In this document: positions 1 to 8,106 of the stretch, piece by piece
How positions within the stretch are numbered: the first letter of the stretch is position 1
Layout: every line of letters begins with the position of its first letter
Assembly (NCBI RefSeq): GCF_050870875.2
Contig: NZ_CP194041.2
Location: 3,658,001-3,722,000, forward strand
Length of the DNA stretch: 64,000 bases
Origin: Agarivorans sp050870875
GTDB lineage: Bacteria; Pseudomonadota; Gammaproteobacteria; Enterobacterales; Celerinatantimonadaceae
Direction: 5' to 3'
Notes under the pieces: generated by a model
Database searches by the model: none
What the model saw: the letters and a program-made list of their open reading frames with translations, nothing else
What the model was told of the DNA's origin: nothing
Position numbers and translations under genes: made by a program

Positions 1-2
1 AT

Positions 3-803
3 AGCATCAGCCAATACCTGCTCGCCGCTTTTCAAAGCAGCAAGCCTTTGGCTGAACTGGCGCGACATTTAAGCCCCAGCTTAATTGAATTACACACTCA
101 CCAGCTTAACTCGCAGCCGTTGATTGATGCCCAATCCCCACAAATAAGTGAGGTAGTTTGCCAATTGTATCGCAGCTGGCAACATCAACATCCCGAAGCT
201 GGCGAAGTGTATTGGCTCATCCAAAGTTGGAGGATGCTCATTTGGCAACCCATTACACTAACATTGATTGCGGTATATGCCCGCCAAACCAGTTTAGACC
301 TGAGCCAATTCAAGCAAAGACTTAACTTAGAGAGTGGCATTGTGAGTGGCTATCTGGATCTGCAACTTAGCTCCCCCACAGCGGCTGATGATCAGCAATG
401 GGTATTAAATCAAAGCTGTCGCCAATTAAGCCAATTATTACAAGACTACCGCTCAGCCTTAGGACAACAGGGTAGACTGAGCGAAGCCGTCGCCATGCGT
501 CTCGTCAAAGATCAAATCGCTAATCTGATGCTCAAGTTAGCTGCAGCATTCCCGCAACTCAACAGTGTGGCACTCAGCCATTTATTAAGTCCCTGGAGTG
601 AACAACTTCAACTCGGGCCCAAATCACCATTTTTTGATTTTGAGTTAAACCCAGAACGCAGTACCGTTCTGGCCAAACCTTCAGCCTGTTGCCAGCACTA
701 TCGGCGAGCCGATGGTGATTACTGCCTCAACTGTCCGAAGCTGCAACGCGCCGAGTTAGCACAGCGCTTAGCGGCACATAAACAATCCTTGCAAACATGT
801 TAA
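3..803 (+). CDS. fhuF: FhuF-like siderophore-iron reductase (5' end outside window)
   Basis: Ferric-siderophore reductase of the FhuF family, which releases iron in the cytoplasm by reducing Fe(III)-hydroxamate complexes. The diagnostic feature is the C-terminal cysteine cluster CC-x10-C-x2-C (CCQHYRR... YCLNCP), the unusual [2Fe-2S] ligand set of FhuF. The frame stays open to the left edge of the window. The first in-frame start inside it is a TTG at position 48, giving 251 aa, but roughly 260 aa is usual, so the true start probably lies just outside. It stops 46 bp before fhuC and is co-directional with fhuCDB, so it is probably the reductase of the same uptake operon. The family call is firm; the exact siderophore is not knowable here. 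Confidence 0.8.
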   Translation, partial: SISQYLLAAFQSSKPLAELARHLSPSLIELHTHQLNSQPLIDAQSPQISEVVCQLYRSWQHQHPEAGEVYWLIQSWRMLIWQPITLTLIAVYARQTSLDLSQFKQRLNLESGIVSGYLDLQLSSPTAADDQQWVLNQSCRQLSQLLQDYRSALGQQGRLSEAVAMRLVKDQIANLMLKLAAAFPQLNSVALSHLLSPWSEQLQLGPKSPFFDFELNPERSTVLAKPSACCQHYRRADGDYCLNCPKLQRAELAQRLAAHKQSLQTC

Positions 804-849
804 ACCCCAGCGCGGCATGTTCAGTAAGCCATAAAAAAGTAAACCTCCG

Positions 850-1638
850 ATGTTAGAGCTACACCACGTCATCGTACGTCATCAACAAAACACCGTGTTA
901 AATATTCCAGAGTTGCGCATTGCTGCGCAGCAAATCACCGTCATTCTGGGCCACAATGGTTCCGGAAAGTCGACCTTAATGAAGCTATTAGCGCGCCAAC
1001 AAAACCCAACTCAAGGACGTATTTGTTTAAATCAACATTCCTTGGAGAGGCTTTCCCAGCGCCAATTGGCTCAGCAGCTGGCCTATCTGCCACAACGACT
1101 TCCAGATGTTGCGGGATTAACGGTGACCGAATTAGTCCGTTTAGGCCGTTTCCCCTGGCGTGGAACTTTAGGCCGCTGGAAATCCAGTGACCATTTAGCA
1201 GTCCAGCAAGCCCTACGGCAAACCAATGTCAGCCACTACGGTGAGCAGCTAGCCGATCAACTTTCAGGGGGGGAACGTCAGCGCGCCTGGATTGCCATGT
1301 TACTTGCCCAGCAGGCCCCGATGCTGCTGCTTGATGAACCGACATCCGCCTTAGACCTTAGTCATCAATACGACTTAATGCAATTACTGCGTCAGCTCAA
1401 CCAACAGCAGCAGCGCGGTATTGTTGTGATCTTGCACGATGTCAATCTGGCCTGTCGCTTTGCCGATCGCATTCTGGCTTTAAAACAGGGGCAAATCTGT
1501 TTTGATGGCTCACCTCAACAATTACTGACACCTGCGAACCTGCGAAAAATTTATGGCTTGGATTTTGATTTAATCAAACAAGCCCAGCAAAACCTCCCCG
1601 TGGCCGCGGTCGCTTATCCCGAAGAGGAACAATTATGA
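850..1638 (+). CDS. fhuC: Ferric siderophore ABC transporter ATP-binding protein
   Basis: ATPase of an iron-siderophore ABC importer (FhuC/FecE type), acting at the inner face of the cytoplasmic membrane. Walker A GHNGSGKST lies at residues 34-42, the signature LSGGERQ at 138-144, Walker B LLLDEP at 159-164, and an H-loop histidine in the VVILHDVN segment. Its 262 aa is the normal family length. It starts with ATG shortly after fhuF, and its stop overlaps the fhuD start by 4 bp (ATGA), so the genes are translationally coupled. The order fhuC-fhuD-fhuB matches the E. coli hydroxamate operon, which favours hydroxamates over catecholates as substrate; that last step is inference. Confidence 0.9.
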   Translation: MLELHHVIVRHQQNTVLNIPELRIAAQQITVILGHNGSGKSTLMKLLARQQNPTQGRICLNQHSLERLSQRQLAQQLAYLPQRLPDVAGLTVTELVRLGRFPWRGTLGRWKSSDHLAVQQALRQTNVSHYGEQLADQLSGGERQRAWIAMLLAQQAPMLLLDEPTSALDLSHQYDLMQLLRQLNQQQQRGIVVILHDVNLACRFADRILALKQGQICFDGSPQQLLTPANLRKIYGLDFDLIKQAQQNLPVAAVAYPEEEQL

Positions 1639-2570
1639 TTCAAACTCATTGTCGCCGAACTCCATTCATCATAAAAACCGTTTTATTGATGCTAGTGCTT
1701 CAATCAAGCCTGGCACTGGCTTTAACCATCAACGATGACATCAAGTCGCATCACTTTGCTAAGGTGCCGCAACGCATTGTTGCACTCAACTGGTCCATGG
1801 CAGAAAACGTGTTGGAATTAGGTCTTGTCCCGGTGGGTATTGCCGATATTGCCGGTTACCAAACCTGGGTCGTCAAACCAGCCATTCCGGCAGGCGTCAC
1901 CGATGTGGGGACTCGCATGGAGCCGAATCTCGAGTTAATCGAAGAACTCAAACCAGATGTCATCTTACTGAGTAGCTCACAGGCCGATCTACTGCCGCGT
2001 TTAGAAAAAATTGCACCAACGCTGTTTTTTGATTCGTTTAACGCCAGCCAGGATAACTATCAAAAGTCCAAAAAAATCTTTATGCAATTGGCCGAGTTAT
2101 TTGATAAACAAACGGTCGCCGCACAAAAGCTCACCGCCTTAGAGAAGCAATTTGTAGATTTAAAACAACAAATATCCCAACATTTTTCGGGGCATATCCC
2201 CAAAGTAACCACCATTCGATTCAACAATGCCTCAACGATTATCGTCTATGGAGATAATTCACTTTCCCAAGCCGCAGCCGAGCAATTAGGGATCGCCCCC
2301 GCGCTCCCTTTAGGCCCCTCTAAATGGGGGATCGCCCAGAAGAAACTAAGCGATTTAGCTCAAATTGAAGAGGGCATCGTGGTCAACATTAAACCCTTTG
2401 ATCAAGAAAAACAGTTGCAAGCCTCACCGCTATGGCAAGCTCTGCCGTTTGTCCGCAAAGGCCACTACACCACCATGGAAGCTATCTGGAGTTATGGTGG
2501 CGTAAACTCGGTTGGCTACTTCGCTCAGGCCCTTACCGACAGTTTATTAAACATCAACAGTCCCGAGTAA
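1635..2570 (+). CDS. fhuD: Periplasmic iron-siderophore binding protein
   Basis: Periplasmic binding protein of the FhuD/TroA-like class III fold, delivering ferric siderophore to FhuB. The N-terminus shows a signal peptide: basic residues, then a hydrophobic stretch around residues 13-29 ending near LALA. The conserved motifs RIVALNW, ELKPDVILLSS and the GYF segment near the C-terminus fit the family. It has 311 aa against about 296 in E. coli FhuD. It overlaps fhuC by 4 bp and is followed by fhuB after 11 bp. No lipobox is seen, so it should be soluble in the periplasm. The siderophore class is inferred from the neighbours only. Confidence 0.88.
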   Translation: MIQTHCRRTPFIIKTVLLMLVLQSSLALALTINDDIKSHHFAKVPQRIVALNWSMAENVLELGLVPVGIADIAGYQTWVVKPAIPAGVTDVGTRMEPNLELIEELKPDVILLSSSQADLLPRLEKIAPTLFFDSFNASQDNYQKSKKIFMQLAELFDKQTVAAQKLTALEKQFVDLKQQISQHFSGHIPKVTTIRFNNASTIIVYGDNSLSQAAAEQLGIAPALPLGPSKWGIAQKKLSDLAQIEEGIVVNIKPFDQEKQLQASPLWQALPFVRKGHYTTMEAIWSYGGVNSVGYFAQALTDSLLNINSPE

Positions 2571-2581
2571 ACCCAACACCG

Positions 2582-4564
2582 ATGAGCATATTATCCAGAT
2601 ACAGCCTTAGTGGCGGCATATTCATCGTCGCTACCCTCGGCTATTTACAAATAGGCGAGGCACCCAGCCTCTTCCGTCAGCTGAGCCTGATTCACCACTG
2701 GCAGAGCCAGCAATTTTCCGAGGTGATGTTTTTGTATGCCAGCCTGCCAAGACTCAGCTTAGCGATTATTGTGGGCGGCGTATTGGGTTTGGTCGGTAGC
2801 CTTTTGCAGCAGTTAACACAAAACTATTTATTATCGCCGATGACCTTAGGCGCGTCTTCTGGCGCGTGGTTAGGCTTGGTCTGTTTAAGTGTCTTTTTAC
2901 CCAGTCTAGTCCCCCTTTATGGGCACTGGTTTGCCATGGGAGGCGCCATACTCAGCACTGCACTGGTCATTTTTATTGCGGGTCGTCAGGGTTTGGGGGG
3001 CTTACCGGTGATTTTATCGGGTTTGGCCATCAATCTACTGTTAGGTGCCATCGCGACGGCTATCGTGATGACACATGATCAATATGCTAAAAACCTGTTT
3101 ATTTGGGGTGCTGGTGATCTCACTCAAAGCGACTGGAGTTGGGTGACTTGGTTACTACCAAAGTTGTGGCCCATGCCCCTGTTGTTATATTTTGCCCCTC
3201 GCCCACTCAGCCTATTACGTTTAGGTGAACAGGCGGCCGGGGCTCGTGGTTTAAGCCTCATTCCCACCATGGTCACGCTGATTGGCTTCGCCATTTGGAT
3301 GCTCTCCTGCGCGATTACCGCTGTGGGATTAATCGCTTTTATTGGTCTGCTGGCACCCAATATCGTGCGTAGTTTAGGTGCCAGAACAGCCCGTGACCAA
3401 TTATGCTTTAGTGTCTTAATTGGCGCTTTATTGCTGCTAATAACCGATATGATTGCCCTGATTGCCAGCGGCTACACAACCAATATGATCCCAAGTGGCA
3501 CCGCGGCGGCTTTAATTGGGGCCCCAGCACTGATTTGGTTTAGCCGTGGCAAACTAGGCGCGAAAGACCAGCAAAGTCTAAGCCTGCCAAAAGGCGCCGT
3601 CAGCTTACACAAGCATCTGCCCCTAGCTTTAATCTGCCTATTGTTAAGCATATTATTTGTCGCCTTATTTGTTGCACCTTCATTGCATGGCTGGCAGTTA
3701 TCCATCAGTAATTTACACACCTGGCAGCTACGCTGGCCACGAGTATTTGCCGCCGTGGCGGGCGGTGCAGCGATGGCCATGGCCGGGGTAATCTTACAGC
3801 GACTGATCCGCAACCCCTTGGCCAGCCCCGACATTTTAGGGATGTCGGCTGGTGCTACATTTGCCTTGGTCATCACCACTATCTTCACCGGTGCGTCAAT
3901 TTTTGAGGTGGGAAGTTTAGTCGCATTTATTGGCAGTAGTGCGGTCCTCGCCCTACTGCTGCTACTGGGTAGAAAACATCAGTTCTCACCCGCAATGATG
4001 GTATTAATTGGCATTGCTTTAGCGGCGCTCATCGACGCCCTCATCGCCTTTGTTTTGGCCAAAGGCAGTGATGAGGTTTATAGCATCCTGGGCTGGTTAT
4101 CCGGAACCACCTATCGCGTGGCTCCCTCACAGGTCATCTTGCTGCTCGTCTCGGTGACGCTGTTAGGGCTGCTCAGCCTGTCACTGAGTCGCTGGTTAAC
4201 TCTGATTTCGGCGGGAGATGACATCGCTAAGGCGAGAGGCCTGAATATAAGCCAGGCTCGGCTGATATTACTCATCATCGTGGCGCTATTATGCGCACTA
4301 GTAACCGCCGTGATTGGCCCCTTAGCCTTTGTGGGTTTATTAGCTCCGCATATGGCGGTGATGCTTGGCGCCAAGAAAGCTGCGCCGCAGTTACTACTGG
4401 CATGCATCATTGGCGCATTATTAATGTTGGTATCCGATTGGTTAGGTCGAGTCTTGCTCTATCCGGTACAGATGCCAGCGGGCACCATTGCCTCTATATT
4501 AGGTGGCAGTTACTTGATCCTGTTACTGAGCAGAAGCGGTCACCCGCCAAACCAAAGCCAGTAG
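2582..4564 (+). CDS. fhuB: Iron-siderophore permease, double-length FhuB
   Basis: Integral membrane permease of the iron-siderophore ABC importer, made of two tandem FecCD/BtuC-like halves in one chain (roughly residues 1-330 and 340-660). This is the fused architecture typical of FhuB. Each half carries a coupling-helix glycine region, seen as AAGARGLSLIPT in the first half and AKARGLNISQARL in the second. I chose the ATG at 2582, which gives 660 aa, the same length as E. coli FhuB. The frame is open upstream to 2432, but that extension overlaps fhuD and has no membrane character. The chain is full of hydrophobic helices. It is the last gene of the operon; accessory DNA starts right after its stop. 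Confidence 0.9.
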   Translation: MSILSRYSLSGGIFIVATLGYLQIGEAPSLFRQLSLIHHWQSQQFSEVMFLYASLPRLSLAIIVGGVLGLVGSLLQQLTQNYLLSPMTLGASSGAWLGLVCLSVFLPSLVPLYGHWFAMGGAILSTALVIFIAGRQGLGGLPVILSGLAINLLLGAIATAIVMTHDQYAKNLFIWGAGDLTQSDWSWVTWLLPKLWPMPLLLYFAPRPLSLLRLGEQAAGARGLSLIPTMVTLIGFAIWMLSCAITAVGLIAFIGLLAPNIVRSLGARTARDQLCFSVLIGALLLLITDMIALIASGYTTNMIPSGTAAALIGAPALIWFSRGKLGAKDQQSLSLPKGAVSLHKHLPLALICLLLSILFVALFVAPSLHGWQLSISNLHTWQLRWPRVFAAVAGGAAMAMAGVILQRLIRNPLASPDILGMSAGATFALVITTIFTGASIFEVGSLVAFIGSSAVLALLLLLGRKHQFSPAMMVLIGIALAALIDALIAFVLAKGSDEVYSILGWLSGTTYRVAPSQVILLLVSVTLLGLLSLSLSRWLTLISAGDDIAKARGLNISQARLILLIIVALLCALVTAVIGPLAFVGLLAPHMAVMLGAKKAAPQLLLACIIGALLMLVSDWLGRVLLYPVQMPAGTIASILGGSYLILLLSRSGHPPNQSQ

Positions 4565-5176
4565 AAGATACATCTTAAACCGCTTCGCGCCCACGCGCTG
4601 GCGATCCCAAACACCAAAGGCTGCGCCATCTGGCCAGCCGAAAGGGCGCAGTAAATTGCTTTCGCCAGCAACAAGCCCGTGCTGGCAGAGCGCTCAAAGG
4701 ATTGAGCCCCCCAGTTCGTGATCGTTGCACGGCAACTGCGAGGCAATTAGCGCAGTTAAATTGAGCGACTTATCAAGTCTGCTATCATTCAAAAGCTTAC
4801 CGTCTTGTTTGGTTTTTTTGAAGCCCGAATTGAGGGCATGATTCTGCCGCAATTAAGTACCGCCAGCCTGACGATTTGGAGCGCAAAAGCCTCATCTGTA
4901 ATAAACCTTCATCCCACAAGCGCCGCTCTCTCGGTGAGCAGTGGATGAATTGATGAGTTGATGAGTTGATGAGTTGATGAGTTGATGAGTGATTATCTGT
5001 ACTAGTGTGATTATCTTTACTAGCTCTTACACAATCTGACACTGCGGATTACCGAGCGTGACCTAACCGTACAAGCTACACACTAAATTACCAACTCACT
5101 TTTGGACAAAAACGTGTTAGGAAGGTAATTAATGCGGTGATGCTTTGGGTAAACCCAAGCTAGGCATACTCAGTAT
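4565..5176. other. Gap between fhuB and integron, no gene seen
   Basis: About 610 bp without a credible gene. It contains an octamer tandem array (4944-4990) and a small inverted repeat near 5137-5160 (GCTTTGGGTAAACCCAAGC). Open frames on the minus strand here are made of repeat-derived codons and lack ribosome binding sites. If the cassette array once went further, its remains are not recognisable. Confidence 0.5.
4944..4990. repeat. Octanucleotide tandem repeat (GATGAGTT)
   Basis: Nearly six tandem copies of an 8-bp unit: one GATGAATT variant, four GATGAGTT and a final GATGAGT. It is intergenic, so slippage would not change a protein. Confidence 0.9.
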
Positions 5177-5279
5177 TAACGCCGCCAGAACGCGGCTGCT
5201 TTGTAGTTGATTGAATTATGGCAGTCTTTTTCGCCATAATTCAAGCGACGGAAAAGTAGCTCGACGTTACTGGCTTTGT
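5177..5279 (-). repeat. attC site of cassette 2, main part (interrupted by the intron)
   Basis: Recombination site of an integron cassette, read on the minus strand. Deleting the intron at 5280-7199 joins this segment to 7200-7206 and gives R'' CCCTAACAAAGCCAG and R' CTGGCGGCGTTAA at the two ends. These pair through TAAC and GCCAG, with one extra base in the L'' arm, as attC sites do. The centre holds the hairpin GAATTATGGC/GCCATAATTC. The stop codon of the 75-aa gene lies inside the R'' end at 7205-7207, as is usual in cassettes. The pairing was worked out by eye. Confidence 0.8.
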
Positions 5280-5796
5280 GTACGCCCAGCATGGGCATGA
5301 ACTAATGAGGTGAAAGTCCTCTGTAGGAAGGTCACCGTTTAATAACACTTTGATTATTAAACGCTAACTACTAGCGAATGGCAAGGGCGTTACCGTGAGG
5401 GAATGTCTGAAGGAAGCCGGACGCAAATCTGCGAGCTGATGAACAAAAACATCATATGAGGCGTAGGCTGGAGGCGAGTTGGCACAAGACAACGAAGCCA
5501 TGTGATCTAACGGCCACCGTAAATGATGCAGCAGTGCAGAGACAGTGCATGTTCTTATCTGGGGAGATCTGCTTAACAGGCGATCGTTAAACTGACTAGC
5601 TTGGCCGCTAGTTCAACAGGCCCGGCACTTAATTCTCATCAACTTAAGTGAGCAAATACGATGAACAACGATAGCGCTATTTGGGGTAACTCAAACGGTG
5701 ATTAAGCAGAAGTCAGCAGACGGCATAGTAGCCCAACGCCCATCGTAATGGTTGGGACACGGTGAAGGCCTGAACACTTAGAATAAAGGAGGAGCC

Positions 5797-7071
5797 TTGT
5801 TAAACTTGAACACCCATTCGCCGTCCAGCGTAGATGCGATTCAGCGTAATAACTCGCAGCCAACCTTTAGCCAACATCTATTCGAACATATGCTAACGCG
5901 GCAGAATATTCAGCTCGCGTGGCAAGGTGTTCGAGCCAATAAAGGGGCTGCTGGAGTGGATAACATGTCCATTGATGCATTTCCTTCTTGGGCAAAACTA
6001 CACTGGAAGCAGGTTGCTGCTGCGCTGCGTAATGGCCAGTATCAGCCTAAACCGGTTCGCCGTGTGGAGATTGACAAACCCGATGGCGGTAAACGCCAAC
6101 TGGGGATCCCAACGGTGCTAGACCGTGTTATTCAACAGGCCATAGCTCAAGTGCTTACGCCCATTTTTGACCCTAGTTTCTCAGCTAATAGCTTTGGATT
6201 TAGGCCAAATAAGAATGGGCAGCAAGCAGTGAAGCAAGTTCAAGGCATCATCAAGCAAGGCCGACGTTTTGCGGTTGATGTGGACTTATCTAAATTCTTT
6301 GACCGAGTTAACCATGATCTGCTCATGAGTCAGCTGGGAAATCGAGTTCAAGATAAACGGCTACTTACACTGATTGGAAAATACCTGAGAGCGGGTTTTA
6401 TCCATAACCAGTGCTATCAGGAAAGTCGAGAAGGTGTACCGCAAGGGGGACCATTATCGCCCTTGCTGGCCAATATCATGCTCGATCCATTGGACAAAGA
6501 GCTGGAAAAGCGAGGGCACAAGTTTGCTCGTTACGCCGATGATTTTACCATTTTGCTGAGAAGTCAGCGTGCGGGTGAACGAGTGCTTACGAGCATTAGT
6601 AGCTTCTTGCAACGGCGCTTAAAACTTGTGGTTAATACAGCCAAAAGTCAGGTGGTTAAAACGGCGAAGAGTAAGTTCTTAGGGTTTACCTTTAAAGCGG
6701 GACGGCTGCAAATTCACGCCAAAACGTTACACCGTTTTAAACAACAAATTAGGCGTCTAACAAACCGTAACTGGGGCGTGTCGATGGGCTATCAGCTATT
6801 TAAAGTAAGCCAATACTTGCGAGGATGGATAAACTACTTTGGGATCGCGAATTGCTATCAACTGTGCGTAGATCTAGATCACTGGATAAGGCGCAGAGTG
6901 CGAATGGCCTACTGGCGACAGTGGCGAAAACCGAGAACCAAAGTAAGAAATCTGATGCGTAGAGGAGTACATGTTCAAGCCGCGGTAGCCTGTGGCATAA
7001 CCAGTAAAGGCCCATGGAGAAGCTCGAAAACACCGGGGATGCTAAACAAGCATTATCGAATGCTTATTTAG
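5797..7071 (+). CDS. ltrA: Group II intron reverse transcriptase/maturase
   Basis: Intron-encoded protein that helps the group II RNA splice and copies it into new DNA sites. The reverse transcriptase domain is complete: the motif RQLGIPTVLDRVIQQA at about 100-115, NSFGFRP near 131-137, VDLSKFFD at about 162-169, PQGGPLSPLLANI at about 215-227 and the catalytic YADD at 246-249. A maturase (domain X) and C-terminal basic region follow (about 300-424). No HNH endonuclease is present, as expected for class C. The start is a TTG with a strong AGGAGG ribosome site about 6 bases upstream. All RT catalytic motifs look intact, so the element may still be active. Confidence 0.95.
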   Translation: MLNLNTHSPSSVDAIQRNNSQPTFSQHLFEHMLTRQNIQLAWQGVRANKGAAGVDNMSIDAFPSWAKLHWKQVAAALRNGQYQPKPVRRVEIDKPDGGKRQLGIPTVLDRVIQQAIAQVLTPIFDPSFSANSFGFRPNKNGQQAVKQVQGIIKQGRRFAVDVDLSKFFDRVNHDLLMSQLGNRVQDKRLLTLIGKYLRAGFIHNQCYQESREGVPQGGPLSPLLANIMLDPLDKELEKRGHKFARYADDFTILLRSQRAGERVLTSISSFLQRRLKLVVNTAKSQVVKTAKSKFLGFTFKAGRLQIHAKTLHRFKQQIRRLTNRNWGVSMGYQLFKVSQYLRGWINYFGIANCYQLCVDLDHWIRRRVRMAYWRQWRKPRTKVRNLMRRGVHVQAAVACGITSKGPWRSSKTPGMLNKHYRMLI

Positions 7072-7124
7072 CATCCCAAGGTCTATTTGCGCTTCGAGAT
7101 GGATGGATTAAGCTTCACCATTCT

Positions 7125-7199
7125 AAGTGAAACGCCCTGTGCGGAGCCGCATGCAGGGTGTTGTGGGGGCTGGAGGCTAGATACCTTCGGCTACCCGAT
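7125..7199 (+). ncRNA. Group II intron catalytic domains V and VI
   Basis: The 3' ribozyme end after the maturase stop. Domain V folds as a short GC-rich hairpin around CCCTGTGCGG and CCGCATGCAGGG. A second hairpin (domain VI) follows and ends at CTACCCGAT. The CGC beginning of domain V fits class C introns. Assignment is by eye, not by covariance model. Confidence 0.7.
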
Positions 7200-7204
7200 T
7201 AGGG

Positions 7205-7432
7205 CTAGCCATTGCCACAACAAGGGCAACCATTAGGTGACGGGCCGAAGTTAACAGACGATTTATTAATCCGTGATTCCGACAGGCATTCTAGTCCGAT
7301 TGATTCTTCAATCTTACTTTCTGTTGAATACGGGTAATCCTCAAAGCCTTTGATTATTTCATAGAATTCTTTACGTTCCTGAGCATTAAGTTTTTTAAAA
7401 CCCAAAAGAACATGCTTAGTATTAGCGTTCAT
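7205..7432 (-). CDS. Cassette-borne 75-aa protein with C-terminal CPCCG
   Basis: Unrecognised small protein, the second gene of integron cassette 2. The first half is helical and charged (HVLLGFKKLNAQERKEFYEIIKGF), the middle is polar, and the tail ends in GCPCCGNG, a possible metal or redox site. A good ribosome site (AAGGAA) lies about 6 bases before the ATG. Only 9 bp separate it from the upstream 188-codon gene, so the two are probably co-expressed. Its stop lies inside the R'' core of the cassette attC. The base composition is visibly richer in A+T than the fhu genes. No function is assigned; a partner or regulator of the two-TM protein is one possibility. Confidence 0.75.
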   Translation of the reverse strand: MNANTKHVLLGFKKLNAQERKEFYEIIKGFEDYPYSTESKIEESIGLECLSESRINKSSVNFGPSPNGCPCCGNG

Positions 7433-7441
7433 AATTTTTCC

Positions 7442-8005
7442 TTAAAAGTTTCCACACGTATCGCATGTGGAGGGAGTTAGAGATATTGGTTTTATTTTAC
7501 AAGTTTCACACTTATTCTTATATTGAAAAAGAGTATGTCGCATAGCAAATCTTTTTTCTTTTATTGAGATTGATTGCGCTGTATCTTCGATTTCTTGTCT
7601 ATTGAACTCATCTCTCAATCTCGACATGTCGCGTTTTATTTTAGCTGGACTTTCCTTAGAAAGCTGATCAAAGTCATTAGTTAGTCTCGTGTTATTTTTG
7701 ACTGAACTAATTGCATAAGAATAAACATCATCCCATTTATAAACTAGCGATAATAAAGAAAGCACAGATTGAATAATTGTTAAAACACCACAAACTGGTA
7801 ATAATAGATATTTTAATGCTTCACTATCGGTCGAGAATGCAGCTACAAACCCACCTAAAATTATGGGAGTTAATAGGCCTAAAAAGGTTATAGCTTTAAG
7901 TCTAAAATCATACTTCTCAACTCTCTTTTCAAATATTTTTGCAGTGCCAAAGCTGTAAAATCTCTTTTCAAAACACTCTTGTTTAAATTTAACTTCATCT
8001 GTCAT
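7442..8005 (-). CDS. SLATT-like two-TM protein with CxxC-x11-CxxC tail
   Basis: Cassette-encoded membrane protein of 187 aa, counted from the ATG at 8005; a TTG one codon upstream is less likely. An amphipathic N-terminus is followed by two transmembrane helices (about residues 37-58 and 65-89), then a long charged helical region, a layout like SLATT-domain proteins. The C-terminus holds CETC, exactly 11 residues, then CDTC: a zinc-ribbon-like tail described for mobilome-associated proteins (CxxCx(11)CxxC). SLATT proteins are membrane effectors in several nucleotide-signalling immunity loci, but no sensor or cyclase is visible here. A defence role is therefore inference. It is the first gene of cassette 2, beginning 21 bases after the attC of cassette 1. 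Confidence 0.75.
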   Translation of the reverse strand: MTDEVKFKQECFEKRFYSFGTAKIFEKRVEKYDFRLKAITFLGLLTPIILGGFVAAFSTDSEALKYLLLPVCGVLTIIQSVLSLLSLVYKWDDVYSYAISSVKNNTRLTNDFDQLSKESPAKIKRDMSRLRDEFNRQEIEDTAQSISIKEKRFAMRHTLFQYKNKCETCKIKPISLTPSTCDTCGNF

Positions 8006-8022
8006 CAAATAATCCTATAGCC

Positions 8023-8103
8023 CTAACGCTTGCGTATGGGGATTTTATGAGCGTTTTGGCGGGAACCGCCAGCGAATAAAATTCCCACATGACGCTCTTG
8101 TTA
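8023..8103 (-). repeat. attC site of cassette 1
   Basis: An 81-bp integron recombination site on the minus strand, from TAACAA (R'') to GCGTTAGGG (R'). The outer arms pair over a long distance: the 5' arm runs from TAACAAGAGCGTCATGTGGG into ATTTTAT, and the 3' arm is the near complement of TAACGCTTGCGTATGGGG plus ATTTTAT, with a few unpaired bases. The apex is a perfect small hairpin TGGCGG-TTC-CCGCCA. It lies between the 3' end of the 431-aa gene (3 bp away) and the start of the next cassette. The fold was derived by eye but is very clear. Confidence 0.9.
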
Positions 8104-8106
8104 TAT

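Larger units (their letters stand above)
5280..7199 (+). mobile_element. Group IIC-attC type group II intron
   Basis: A 1920-bp retroelement: ribozyme 5' part (5280-5796), maturase ORF, and 3' domains V/VI (about 7125-7199). The 5' end GTACGCCCAGCATGGGC and the 3' domain V hairpin CGCCCTGTGCGG-AGCC-GCATGCAGGGTG look like the bacterial class C group. Boundaries were set so that its removal restores a clean attC core, TTTGT|TAGGGC; they could shift by 1-2 bases. The encoded protein lacks an endonuclease domain, as class C maturases do. It sits directly downstream of the attC stem-loop and in the opposite orientation to the cassette genes, the known habit of group IIC-attC introns. Confidence 0.85.

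Noticed and set aside
3472..3888. 138-codon antisense frame inside fhuB
   Set aside because: Shadow of the strongly biased fhuB codons; no ribosome site or family signal.
4944..4990. CRISPR-like array
   Set aside because: Pure tandem octamers without spacers and no cas genes.
4797..5042. 81-codon minus-strand frame near the octamer repeat
   Set aside because: It is partly made of the tandem repeat itself (STHQ/NSSTHQ pattern), has no ribosome site and no family resemblance.
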